A stretch of DNA of 64,000 bases from CAVRQM01 sp963723455 (lineage in GTDB: Bacteria > Pseudomonadota > Alphaproteobacteria > Acetobacterales > Acetobacteraceae), in NCBI GenBank assembly GCA_963723455.1, contig CAVRQM010000004.1, positions 310,001 to 374,000 on the forward strand, read 5' to 3'. Positions 16,175 through 25,773 of the stretch are shown one piece after another (position 1 is the stretch's first letter; each line of letters starts with the position of its first letter). A model generated the notes under the pieces. That model ran no database searches. It saw only the letters and a list, made by a program, of their open reading frames with translations, and was not told where the DNA came from. The translations under genes were made by a program, and so were the position numbers.

Positions 16175-19071
16175 TCGCCGCCATCCCGCCCGGCGTGCCG
16201 TTCCTGGAGGCGCTGGCCCGGCGCTGGCTGGATCGGTATGAAGCAGACCCGTCGCGCGGCCTGATCCTGCTGCCCACCCGCCGGGCGGCGCGCGCGCTGG
16301 CCGGGGCCTTCCTGCAGGTCTCCGGCGGCCGGCCGATGCTGCTGCCGCGCATCACCGCGCTGGGCGCGCTCGACGAGACGCCGCTGGCGCTTGCCGGCGC
16401 GCTGGATCTGCCGCCGGCGGTGGCGGCGATGCCGCGCCTTGCGGCACTCGCCGGGCTGGTGCTGAAGCTGCCCGAGGACCGCGGCGGCGTGCGCTTGGCC
16501 GACCGCGCCTGGGCGCTGGCCGGCGAACTCGCCGCCCTGATGGACGAAGCCGAGGCGGCCGAGGTGACGCTGCCCGAGGCGCTGGCCCGCGCCTGCGGCG
16601 GCGGCTACGCGGAACACTGGGAGGTCACGCTGCGGTTCCTGCAGATCGTGACCGCCGCCTGGCCGGACTGGCTGGCGGCGCACGGGCTGATGAACCCGGC
16701 GGCACGGCAGGCGGCGCTGCTGGATGCGCAGGCCGAGGCATGGACGGCGCTGCCGCCAGGCTCGCCGGTCTGGGCGGCCGGAATGACTGGCGCGACGCCC
16801 GCCATCGCCCGGCTGCTGCGCGTGGTGGCGGGGCTGCCGGAGGGCCGGGTGGTGCTGCCGTGGCTCGATCGCAGCCTGCATGGCGCGGCGCTGGGGGCGA
16901 CGCATCCGCAGGCGGCGCTGCACGACCTGCTGGCCGGACTCGGCGCCGCCGCGGGCGAGGTGCAGGACTGGTCCGACGCCTCGGTGACGTCGCCCGCCCG
17001 GGCGGCGCTGCTGGCCGGGGCGCTGCTGCCCGCGGATCTGCTGGGGCGCTGGCGCGCCAGCGAGGCGCCGGCGGCGCACGGGCTTCTGCGCCTGGACGCC
17101 GCCGATCAGCAGGAGGAGGCGGCGGCCATCGCGCTGATCCTGCGCGACGCGCTGGAGACGCCGGGCCGCCGCGCGGCGCTGGTGACGCCGGATCGCGGGC
17201 TGGCGCAGCGGGTCGCGGCCGAACTGCTGCGTTGGGGCGTGGTCGCCGACGACAGCGCCGGCGAGCCGATCGCCGAGACGCCGCCGGCGATGTTCCTGCG
17301 GCTGCTGGCGCGCGCGGTGGCCGAGGATCTCGCCCCGGTGCCGCTGCTTGCCGTGCTGAAACACCCGTTCGCCGCCGCCGGTCTGCCGCACGCCGCCTGC
17401 CGCCGCGCCGCGCGCGCGCTGGAGCGCGCCGCGCTGCGCGGGCCGCGGCCGCCGCCCGGCTTCACCGGCCTGCGCCGGGCGCTGGCGGCGCGGCCCGACG
17501 ATGCCGCCGCCGATCTGGTCGAGCGGCTGCGGGCGGCGCTCGAGGCGCTGCTGCGCCTCGCGCCGCCGGCCGAGTATGCGCCGCGCGACATGCTGGCGGC
17601 ACTGATCGAGGCCGCCGAGTCGCTGGCGAGCACCGATGTGGCTGCTGGCGCCGACCTGCTGTGGCGCGGCGAGGAGGGCGAGGCTCTGGCCGCGCTGCTG
17701 GCCGACGCGCTGCCGGCCTGGGAGATGCTGCCGGCACAACCGCCGGCCGTGCTGCCCGGCCTGCTGGATGCGATGCTGGCCGGCGGCGTGGTGCGCACCC
17801 GCCGCGCCCTGCGCGGCCGGAACGCCGCCGCCGAACATCCGCGCGTGTCCATCTGGGGCCTGCTGGAAGCGCGGCTGCAGGCGGCTGACGTGGTGGTGCT
17901 GGGAGGGCTGTCCGAGGGCGTTTGGCCGCCGGCCACCGATCCCGGCCCGTGGATGAGCCGGCCGATGCGCGCCGCCGCCGGCCTGCCCAGTGCCGACGCC
18001 CGCATCGGCCAGGCCGCGCATGACTTCGTCATGGCCGCGTGCAGCGCGCCGCTGGCCGTGCTGTCCACGCCGCTGCGCCGCGACGGCGCGCCCGCCGTGC
18101 CGGCCCGCTGGCTGGCGCGCATCGAGGCGCGGCTCGGCGTGGCGCTGCCGGCGCACCCGGCGGTCGCCTGGGCGCGGAGGCTGGACCAGCCGGCGGACGG
18201 GCGCGGCCGGCCCTGCGCCGCGCCGCAGCCGCGCCCGCCGGTCGCGCTGCGCCCGCGCCGGCTCGGCGTGACCGAGATCGAGACGCTGATCGGCGATCCG
18301 TATGCAATATACGCAAAGCGCATCCTCAAGCTGCGCCGGCTCGATCCGCTGGACCAATCCACCGACCAGCTCGACTACGGCAAGCTGGTGCATCGCGGCA
18401 TCGAGCTGTTCCTGGAACGGCACACGCAGGACTGGCCGGCCGACCCGGCGCCGGCGCTGCGCGAGGCGATGGGCCGCGCGTTGCTGCAGGCGTCGCTGCG
18501 CCCGGCGGCCGTGGCCTGGTGGGCGCCGCGCCTGGCGCGCATCGCCGACTGGATCGCCGCCGAGGAGCAGCGCCGCCGCGTCGTCGCGGCCCCGGCGCAG
18601 ATCGCCGCCGAGGTCGCCGGCGAATGGCAACTTGGCGGCCACGTCGTCACCGCCCGCGCCGACCGCATCGAGCGGCGGGCGGATGGCAGCCTGGCGATCC
18701 TGGACTACAAGACCGGCACGCCGCCGGACCGCAGGCAGGTGCATGACGGCTCCGCCCCGCAGCTGCCGCTGGAGGCGGCGATGGCCGAGGCGGGCGCGTT
18801 CGCTGGCGTGCCGGCCGGCCCGGTGCGCGAACTGGCCTACTGGAGGCTCAGCGGCGGCCACGAGCCGGGGCGCGTGCATGAGCCGCTGAAAAAGCCGCAG
18901 GAGCTGGCCGACATCATCGCCGACGCGCCCGGCCACATCCGCGCGCTGCTCGCCGCATTCGACGACCCCGACCATCCCTATGCGCACCAGCCGCACCCCG
19001 GCCGCGCGACGCGCGGGGACTATGCGCAACTGGCGCGGGCGGGCGAACTGGCCGGGGCGGCGGACGAGTGA
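16171..19071 (+). CDS. addB: double-strand break repair protein AddB
   Basis: 966 residues, usual length for alphaproteobacterial AddB. N-terminal ILLPTRRAARALAGAFLQ, central WGLLEARLQAADVVVLGGLSEG and VWPPATDPGPWMSR, and a C-terminal RecB-type nuclease with ARADRIER and LAILDYKTGTPPDRR. With AddA it forms the helicase-nuclease that resects double-strand ends for RecA. The ATG at 16171 overlaps the murU stop (ATGA) and its stop overlaps the following beta-lactamase start (GTGA). Confidence 0.95.
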   Translation: MIAAIPPGVPFLEALARRWLDRYEADPSRGLILLPTRRAARALAGAFLQVSGGRPMLLPRITALGALDETPLALAGALDLPPAVAAMPRLAALAGLVLKLPEDRGGVRLADRAWALAGELAALMDEAEAAEVTLPEALARACGGGYAEHWEVTLRFLQIVTAAWPDWLAAHGLMNPAARQAALLDAQAEAWTALPPGSPVWAAGMTGATPAIARLLRVVAGLPEGRVVLPWLDRSLHGAALGATHPQAALHDLLAGLGAAAGEVQDWSDASVTSPARAALLAGALLPADLLGRWRASEAPAAHGLLRLDAADQQEEAAAIALILRDALETPGRRAALVTPDRGLAQRVAAELLRWGVVADDSAGEPIAETPPAMFLRLLARAVAEDLAPVPLLAVLKHPFAAAGLPHAACRRAARALERAALRGPRPPPGFTGLRRALAARPDDAAADLVERLRAALEALLRLAPPAEYAPRDMLAALIEAAESLASTDVAAGADLLWRGEEGEALAALLADALPAWEMLPAQPPAVLPGLLDAMLAGGVVRTRRALRGRNAAAEHPRVSIWGLLEARLQAADVVVLGGLSEGVWPPATDPGPWMSRPMRAAAGLPSADARIGQAAHDFVMAACSAPLAVLSTPLRRDGAPAVPARWLARIEARLGVALPAHPAVAWARRLDQPADGRGRPCAAPQPRPPVALRPRRLGVTEIETLIGDPYAIYAKRILKLRRLDPLDQSTDQLDYGKLVHRGIELFLERHTQDWPADPAPALREAMGRALLQASLRPAAVAWWAPRLARIADWIAAEEQRRRVVAAPAQIAAEVAGEWQLGGHVVTARADRIERRADGSLAILDYKTGTPPDRRQVHDGSAPQLPLEAAMAEAGAFAGVPAGPVRELAYWRLSGGHEPGRVHEPLKKPQELADIIADAPGHIRALLAAFDDPDHPYAHQPHPGRATRGDYAQLARAGELAGAADE

Positions 19072-19931
19072 CGGCTGGTCCCGTGCTGCCGCGCCGGTCG
19101 GTCCTGCTCGCCCCGCTGCTGGCGGTGCCGGTCGCGCGCGCCGACGACCCGGCAGCGGCGTTGCGGCGCGGGCTTGCCGCGCTGGAACGCCGGCATGGCG
19201 GCCGGCTTGGCGTCGCGGTCCTGGACACCGCGACGGGCCGGCGCGTCGCGCGGCGCGGCGATGAACAATTCGCCCTGTGCAGCACCTACAAGCTGCTCGC
19301 CGCGGCCTGCGTGCTGGCGAGGGTCGATCGCGGGCAGGAACGGCTGGATCGCCGCGTCGCCTATTCGCGCGCCGAACGCGTGGCCTATTCCCCGGTGACC
19401 GGGCAGCATTCCAGCCTGCCGGTCGGCGAGCTCTGCGCCGCCGCGGTCACGCTCAGCGACAACACGGCCGGCAACCTGCTGCTGGACAGCCTGGGCGGCC
19501 CGGCGGCGCTTACGGCATACCTGCGTGCGCTCGGCGACGGCGCCACCCGCCTGGATCGCCGGGAGCCGGCGCTGAACGAGGCTGCGCCGGGCGATCCGCG
19601 CGACACCACCACCCCGCTCGCGATGCTTGGAACGTTGCGCCGGATCGTGCTCGGCAAGGCGCTGTCCGCGGTTTCGCGCGCGCAGGTGACTGCATGGCTG
19701 GTCGGCAGCGAAACTGGCGGCGAGCGTCTGCGGGCGGGCGTGCCGCCGGGCTGGCGGGTCGGCGACAAGACCGGCTCCGGCGCGCACCAGGCGACGAACG
19801 ACGTGGCCGTGATCTGGCCGCCGGGCCGCGCGCCGATCGTCGTGACGGCGCTCTATGCCGAAGCCAGCGCATCGCAAGCGCAGCGGAACGCCGTACTGGC
19901 GGACGTCGGGCGGCTGGCGGCGGCGATCTGA
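19068..19931 (+). CDS. class A beta-lactamase inside the add operon
   Basis: 287 residues. All class A motifs are intact: S70-x-x-K as STYK, the SDN loop (LSDNTAGNLLLD), the omega-loop Glu in EPALNEA followed by DTTTPLAM, and the KTG box (VGDKTGSG). A likely Tat-type signal (RRSVLLAPLLAVPVARA) sends it to the periplasm. The GTG at 19068 overlaps the addB stop and its TGA shares a base with the addA ATG, so it is translationally coupled to both. The substrate profile cannot be read from this. Position within addBA is unusual. Confidence 0.93.
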   Translation: MTAGPVLPRRSVLLAPLLAVPVARADDPAAALRRGLAALERRHGGRLGVAVLDTATGRRVARRGDEQFALCSTYKLLAAACVLARVDRGQERLDRRVAYSRAERVAYSPVTGQHSSLPVGELCAAAVTLSDNTAGNLLLDSLGGPAALTAYLRALGDGATRLDRREPALNEAAPGDPRDTTTPLAMLGTLRRIVLGKALSAVSRAQVTAWLVGSETGGERLRAGVPPGWRVGDKTGSGAHQATNDVAVIWPPGRAPIVVTALYAEASASQAQRNAVLADVGRLAAAI

Positions 19932-22900
19932 TGAACGCGGATCTCTCCGCCCGCGACCGCGCCAACGCAGCGCAGCGTGCCGCCTCCGACCCGGCGGTGT
20001 CGGCGTTCGTCTCGGCCTCGGCCGGTTCGGGCAAGACCAAGCTGCTGACCGACCGGCTGCTGCGGCTGATGCTGGACGGGGCCGATCCGGGGCGCATCCA
20101 ATGCCTGACCTACACCCGCGCCGCCGCCGCCGAGATGGCGCTGCGGCTGCAGGCGGTGCTGGGGCGCTGGGTGACGCTGGCCGACGCCGAGCTGGACGCG
20201 GCGCTGCGCGGGCTGGAGGTGCAGCCGGGCGACGCACCGCGCGCCCGGGCGCGGGCGCTGTTTGCGACGGTGCTCGACCTGCCGGGCGGGATGCGGATCG
20301 GCACGATCCACGCCTTCTGCCAGTCGCTGCTGCGCCGCTTCCCGCTGGAGGCGCGCATCTCGCCGCATTTCGCCGTCCTGGAGGAGGCGCAGGAACACGC
20401 CACCCGCCGCGACGCGACCGAGGCGGTGCTGGGCGACATGCCGCCGGAGGCGTCCGGGGCTGCCGATCGCGCCGCGCAGGCCGCCACCCTGCGCGCGGCG
20501 CTGGAGGCGATCGCCGGGCTGGTCACGCTGGCCGATTTCGATGCGCTGGTGCGCGGGCTGCTCGCCGAACGGGAGCGGCTTGCCGGACTGCTCGCCCGCG
20601 CGCCGGCGGAGATCGCCGCCGCCCAGCGCGCCGCGCTGGGCGCTCATCAAGACGAGGCGATGGTCTGGCAGGACGCCGTTGCCTGGGCGGACGAGGCCGG
20701 GCTACGCCGGACGCTGCAGGCGATCTGCGTTCACAAGGATGCCTCGCAAGGCATCCGCCGCGACGCGCTGCTCCAGCTTGACTGGCTGGCGCTGGGCGCG
20801 GCGGAGCGCGGCCCGCGCTGGGCCGAGTGGCGTGTCCACTTCGTCACCGCCAACGGGGCGCCCTGCGCCGCGACCTCGCTGCTGAACAAGAAGGTGGCCG
20901 AGCAGCGCCCGGATCTGCTGTCGCCGCTGCTGGCCGAGCAGGCCCGGATCGTCGAAATCGAGGACGCCGCCGCCGCCGCCCGCTGTGCGGCCAACTCCGC
21001 GGCGTTGGCGGCGCTGGCGATGCCGGTGGCCGGCAGGTACGTCCGGCGCAAGCAGGATGCGATCCGGCTCGACTACGCCGACCTGATCGACGCCACGCTA
21101 GGCCTGCTGCGCACGCCGGGGGCGGCCTGGGTGCTGTACAAGCTCGACGGCGGCCTGGATCACCTGTTGCTGGACGAGGTGCAGGACACCGCGCCGGCAC
21201 AATGGCAGATTGCCGCCGCCCTGGTGGAGGAGTTCTTCGCTGGCGCCGGGGGGCGCGACGGCGCGCGCAATGCGCCGCGCACGGTGTTCGCGGTGGGCGA
21301 CCGCAAGCAGTCGATCTTCTCGTTCCAGGGCGCCGACCCGGACGGATTCGAGGCCTGGCGAGGCCGGCTCGGTCAGCGTGTGCGCCAGGCCGGCGCGGGC
21401 TGGCACGACGGCCGGCTGGACGTTTCGTTCCGCTCCACCAGCCCCGTTCTGGCGCTGGTCGATGCGGTGTTCGCCGACCCCGACGCCGCCGCCGGGGTGT
21501 GCGACGGCGAGACGCTGGCGCATCGCTCGGACCGGGCCGGTCAGGCGGGCACGGTCGAGCTGTGGCCGCTGGCGCCGAAGCCCGATCCCGACGCGCCGCC
21601 GCCCTGGGCGGTGCCGCGCGATCGGCAGGTGGTGAAAAGCGCCCCGCAGCGCCTGGCCGAGACCCTGGCCGACTGGATCGCGCGGGAGACCGACGGCAGC
21701 GTGGCGCTGCCCAGCCGCGGTCGCGCGCTGCTGCCCGGCGACGTGCTGGTGCTGGTGCGCCGGCGCAAGGCGGCCGGGTTCGCCGCCAGCCTGGTGCGCT
21801 GCCTGAAGCAGCGCGGCGTTCCGGTGGCCGGGCTGGACCGCATGATGCTGACCGAACAGCCGGCGGTCGCCGACCTGCTGGCTCTGTGCGACGCGCTGCT
21901 GCTGCCCGAGGACGATGTCTCCCTCGCCTGCGTGCTGACCAGCCCGCTGGGCGGCCTGGATGACGACGACCTGCTGGCGCTGGCGCCCACGCGGTCTGGC
22001 TCGCTGTGGCAGGCGCTGCGTGCGCGCGCCGGCGAGCGCGCGGGATGGCAGCGGGCTGCGGCGTTCCTGGCGGCATTGTTCGCCCGCGTCGATTACGCGC
22101 CGCCGCACGCGCTGCTGGCCGAGGCGCTGGGGCCGCTCGGCGGCCGGGCGCGGCTGCTGGCGCGGCTGGGCCCGGAGGCGGCCGAGCCGATCGACGAACT
22201 GCTCGCCGCCGCCCTGGACTATGCCCGCGCCGAGCCGCCCTCGTTGCAGGGCTTCCTGCATTGGCTGCGGCGCAGCGCCGCCGAGGTGAAGCGCGAGGCG
22301 CATGGCGCGGCGGCGCGCGACGGCGCGGCGCCCGGCGGCATGGTGCGGATCATGACCGTGCATGGCGCCAAGGGCCTGCAAGCGCCGCTGGTGATCCTGC
22401 CCGACACCACGGCGCTGCCGAAGCCGGGCAGCGGCCTGCTGTGGGCCGGCGAGGCCGGGGCCGAGGTGCCGGTGTGGGCGCCGGTGACGGCGCTCGGCTG
22501 CGCCCGGCTCAAGACGCTGCGCCAGGACGCGGCGGCGCGGCAGCTCGAAGAGTACCATCGGCTGCTGTATGTGGCGCTCACCCGGGCCGAGGACCGGCTG
22601 GTGGTGTGCGGTTGGCAGGCCGGCAAGCAGGTGGCGGACGGCACGCTGGTACCGGCTGGTCGAGCGCGGCTTGGCCCGGCTGCCGAGCGAGGCCGCGCCG
22701 CTGCTGGACTGGGGCGAGCGACGCTGGCATGCCTGCACCCAGACCGCTGTCCCAGATCGCGCCGCCCCGGCATACGCGCCCACGGTCTGCGCGCCGTTGC
22801 CGGCCTGGGCCGGTGCTGCGCCCGGCTGGGACGCAATCTCCGCCGCCCGCCGAGCCGGCGCTGCCGCAGCCCTTGGCCCCGAGCCGGCCGCAGGATGCGG

Positions 22901-23460
22901 CGCTCGGCCCGGTGCCGCCCGCCGCCTCGCCGCTGCGCCGCGTCCCGGGCGAGGCGGCGCGGTTCCGTCGCGGCCATGTACTGCACGCCTTGCTGCAGCA
23001 TCTGCCGGAGTTGCCGGCCGAGCAGCGCCGCGCCGCCGCCAAACGCTTTCTGAGCCGGCCCGGCAACGCGCTGGGGCCGGGCGAGGCGGCGGACGCCCTG
23101 GCCGATGTCGCGTCGGTGCTGGAGCATCCGGCGCTGGCCCCCCTGTTCGGGCCAGAGGGCCGCGCCGAAGTGCCGTTGACCGGCGTGGTCGGCGGGCGGG
23201 TGGTGGGCGGGCTGGTGGACCGGCTGGCGGTGCTGCCCGACCGCGTGCTGGTCGCCGACTACAAGACTGCGCGAGCGCCGCCGGCCGGGCCGCAGGCCGC
23301 GCCGGTGCTGTATCTGCGGCAGATGGCGGCCTATCGCGCGGTGCTGCGCGCGGCGTTCCCGGGCCGCGACGTGCAATGCCTGCTGGTCTGGACCACCGGG
23401 GCGCAGGTGATGCCGCTGCCGCCGGCGCTGCTGGACAGCCATGCGCCCGGCCCGGCCTGA
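19931..23460 (+). CDS. addA: double-strand break repair helicase AddA (two frame breaks)
   Basis: About 1,175 residues once repaired. UvrD-like motif I SASAGSGKTKLLTDRL, RIQCLTYTRAAAAEM, GTIHAFCQSLLRRFP, Walker B LLLDEVQDTAPAQW, GDRKQSIFSFQGA, VRIMTVHGAKGLQAPLVIL and YVALTRAEDRLVVCGW; the C-terminal nuclease has VLVADYKTAR. One extra base near 22645 (before TGGTACC; restores WYRLVERGLARL) and one near 22824 (in CCCGGCTGGG; restores the frame leading to RRVPGEAARFRRGHVLHALL) split it. Both are single-base insertions in an otherwise intact gene. Confidence 0.9.
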
Positions 23461-23532
23461 GCCTGCGCCATCCGGTTGATCCGGCCGGCCGCCGCGCCCA
23501 TCTTCGCAGCCGAGCAACGAAAGGACTTCGTC

Positions 23533-23865
23533 ATGGCTGCGAACAGCAACACCAAGCCGGTCAGCGACGCGAGCTTCGACAGCGACGTGCTCCAGGCCAG
23601 CGGTCCGGTCGTGGTGGATTTCTGGGCCGAATGGTGCGGACCGTGCCGCGCCATCTCGCCGGCGCTGGAGGAGATCGCGGGCGAATACGCGGGCAAGCTG
23701 ACCATCGCCAAGGTCAACATCGACGAGAACCCGCGCACGCCGACCACCTACAACGTGCGCGGCATTCCCACGCTGATCCTGTTCAAGGACGGCAAGCAGG
23801 TCTCGACCAAGGTGGGCGCGGCGCCGAAAAGCGTGCTGAAGGAGTGGATCGCCTCGGCGATGTAA
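23533..23865 (+). CDS. trxA: thioredoxin
   Basis: 110 residues with the WCGPC active site (VVVDFWAEWCGPCRAISPAL), VNIDENPRTPTTYNVRGIPT with the cis-proline and LILFKDGKQV. The ATG at 23533 has an AAGGA ribosome site. It reduces protein disulfides in the cytoplasm. It follows addA by 72 bases, the usual alphaproteobacterial order. Confidence 0.96.
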   Translation: MAANSNTKPVSDASFDSDVLQASGPVVVDFWAEWCGPCRAISPALEEIAGEYAGKLTIAKVNIDENPRTPTTYNVRGIPTLILFKDGKQVSTKVGAAPKSVLKEWIASAM

Positions 23866-23886
23866 GCACCGGGGGCGCCACCCCGA

Positions 23887-24699
23887 TCATCCCCCCGGCA
23901 ACAGCGCGGCAATCTCGTTCCCTCGCAAGACGTCGCGCACCGCCGCCGGCAGGTCGCCGGCGCGCAGCGCCCCGGCGGCGGCGGCCAGCCCGGCCATGGC
24001 TTTCAGGTAGAGCGCGCCGCCGAGACTGACCCGGCGCACGCCGGCTTTTGCGAGATCGTCGAGCGGCACGCCGGGACCGATCAGCACGTTCACCGGTTTG
24101 GGGGAGACTGCCCGCACCACCGCGCGGACGGCATCCATGTCAGGCAGGCCAGGGGCGTAGAGGACGTCCGCGCCGGCCTCGGCGAAGGCGGCCAGGCGGC
24201 GGATGGTGTCGTCCAGGTCTGGCCGGCCATTGAGGAAGTTGTCGGTGCGGCCGGTCAGCAGGATGCGTCCGCGCGCCGCCCGCGCCGCGGCGCGGACGCG
24301 GGCCACGGCGGTATCGAAGTCATGGATCGGGCGCGCCGGATCGGCGGTCGTGTCCTCGATGCCGAGACCCGCGAGGCCGCCGTCGATGGCTGCTTCGACA
24401 GTGACCACACAATCCTCCGGCGCCGGACCGTAGCCGTCCTCAAGGTCGCCGTTGACCGGCAGGTCGGCAACGCGCGACAGCAAGGCGGCATTGGCGACGG
24501 AGTGGGCGCGACTGACGGCGTGCGCGCCGTCGCGAACGCCCGCTGCGGCGGCGATGGCAAAGGATGAACTGCCGAGGGCCGCGAACCCCGCGCGCTTCAG
24601 CAGCACCGCGGAGGCGCCGTCCCAGGCATTCGGCATGACGAACGCGCCCGGCTGCTCATGCAGGGCGCGGAACTGCTCGTAGCGCGTCGCATCGGCCAT
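23887..24699 (-). CDS. isocitrate lyase/PEP mutase family protein
   Basis: 270 residues. The family core is seen in FVMPNAWDGASAVLLKRAGF, the Mg-binding VNGDLEDGYGPAPEDC, GIEDTTADPARPIHDFD, LTGRTDNFLNGRPDL and GVRRVSLGGALYLKAMAGL. This is the broad subgroup of oxaloacetate hydrolase or carboxyvinyl-phosphonate mutase relatives; it lacks a clear KKCGH isocitrate lyase box. The exact reaction is unknown. The ATG at 24699 is supported by GGAG upstream. Confidence 0.85.
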   Translation of the reverse strand: MADATRYEQFRALHEQPGAFVMPNAWDGASAVLLKRAGFAALGSSSFAIAAAAGVRDGAHAVSRAHSVANAALLSRVADLPVNGDLEDGYGPAPEDCVVTVEAAIDGGLAGLGIEDTTADPARPIHDFDTAVARVRAAARAARGRILLTGRTDNFLNGRPDLDDTIRRLAAFAEAGADVLYAPGLPDMDAVRAVVRAVSPKPVNVLIGPGVPLDDLAKAGVRRVSLGGALYLKAMAGLAAAAGALRAGDLPAAVRDVLRGNEIAALLPGG

Positions 24700-24770
24700 G
24701 CTGCCGTCTCCGTGCCCCCAGGTGATCCTGCGCCGCTCGGGTGCGCGGAGAGAGTGCGGCGTGCGCGTCC

Positions 24771-24845
24771 TGGTTGGGGCGGAAGGATTCGAACCTTCGC
24801 ATGGCGGATTCAAAGTCCGCTGCCTTACCGCTTGGCGACGCCCCA
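24771..24845 (-). tRNA. tRNA-Gln(TTG)
   Basis: 75 bases including an encoded CCA. The acceptor TGGGGCG pairs with CGCCCCA, discriminator A, T-loop TTCGAAT, anticodon stem GCGGA/TCCGC and loop CTTTGAA giving anticodon TTG. Confidence 0.96.
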
Positions 24846-24873
24846 TCGGCCGCACCCGGCCGCACCAACGCTC

Positions 24874-25761
24874 TTAGGCCGCCCCTGTCGCCGCAGCAAC
24901 CGCGGCCGCCGGGTGCGATGCGCCGCCCCACACCCACCAGCCCGGCCGTTGCAAGCCGCTTGCCGCCATCCCGGCCGCAGCCGGATCGGCGAAGATGCCG
25001 AAGCAGGTCGCCCCGGAACCGCTCATCCGCGCCAGCAGGCAGCCGGGGGCCGCGCGCAGCGCCGTCAGCACGGTCTCCACCGCCGGACATAGATCGCGCG
25101 CCGCCGGCTCCAGATCGTTGCGCAGTGCAGCGAGGTCGGCCGCCATCGCCGCGGCGTCGGCCCATCCGCAGGGCAGGGCGGCCACACTCGAGAACGCCGC
25201 CCCCCGGCGCGCGGCGAACACCGCAGGGGTGGGCACCGCGACGCCGGGATTGACCAGCGCCAGCCCGAACGCCGGCAGCGCCGGGGCGTGCGCCAGCACC
25301 TCGCCGACCCCGCCCATGCGCGCCGGGCGGCTCTCGAAGCACACCGGGACGTCCGCGCCGATCGCCTGCGCCATCGCCGCGAGCGCAGCGGCGGGCAGCG
25401 ACACGTCCCACAGCCGGCCGAGCAGGCGCAGCGTCGCCGCCGCGTCGGCCGAGCCGCCGCCGATGCCGGATGCCACCGGCAGCCGCTTGTCCAGCACCAG
25501 CCGCGCCCCGCGCCTGACGCCCGCCGCCTCGGCCAGCAGCCTTGCCGCGCGCAGCACCAGGTTTTCCGCCGCATCGGCGGCCAGCACGGCAGCACCCGGC
25601 CCGCCCAGCCGCAGCTCCAGCACGTTCGCCGGCTCGGCCGAAATCCGGTCGGCGGCGCCGGCGAACACCACCAGGCTGTCGAGCAGGTGATACCCGTCCG
25701 GCCGCCGCCCGACGACGTGCAGGAACAGGTTTACCTTGGCCGGCGCGACCTCGCTCAGCAT
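24874..25761 (-). CDS. ispE: 4-diphosphocytidyl-2-C-methyl-D-erythritol kinase IspE
   Basis: 295 residues, GHMP kinase of the non-mevalonate isoprenoid pathway. Motifs are APAKVNLFLHVVGRRPDGYH, ASGIGGGSADAAATLRLLGR (ATP loop), GADVPVCFESRPARMGGVGE and the C-terminal RMSGSGATCFGIF. Length is normal. It starts at the ATG at 25761, 12 bases after the TPR lipoprotein gene, with which it is probably co-transcribed. Confidence 0.95.
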   Translation of the reverse strand: MLSEVAPAKVNLFLHVVGRRPDGYHLLDSLVVFAGAADRISAEPANVLELRLGGPGAAVLAADAAENLVLRAARLLAEAAGVRRGARLVLDKRLPVASGIGGGSADAAATLRLLGRLWDVSLPAAALAAMAQAIGADVPVCFESRPARMGGVGEVLAHAPALPAFGLALVNPGVAVPTPAVFAARRGAAFSSVAALPCGWADAAAMAADLAALRNDLEPAARDLCPAVETVLTALRAAPGCLLARMSGSGATCFGIFADPAAAGMAASGLQRPGWWVWGGASHPAAAVAAATGAA

Positions 25762-25773
25762 CGCCGGCAGCGG

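Noticed and set aside
15421..19029. A 1,202-codon reverse open frame across murU and addB
   Set aside because: Gln/Arg/His-rich text with no domain, opposite to well-conserved genes.
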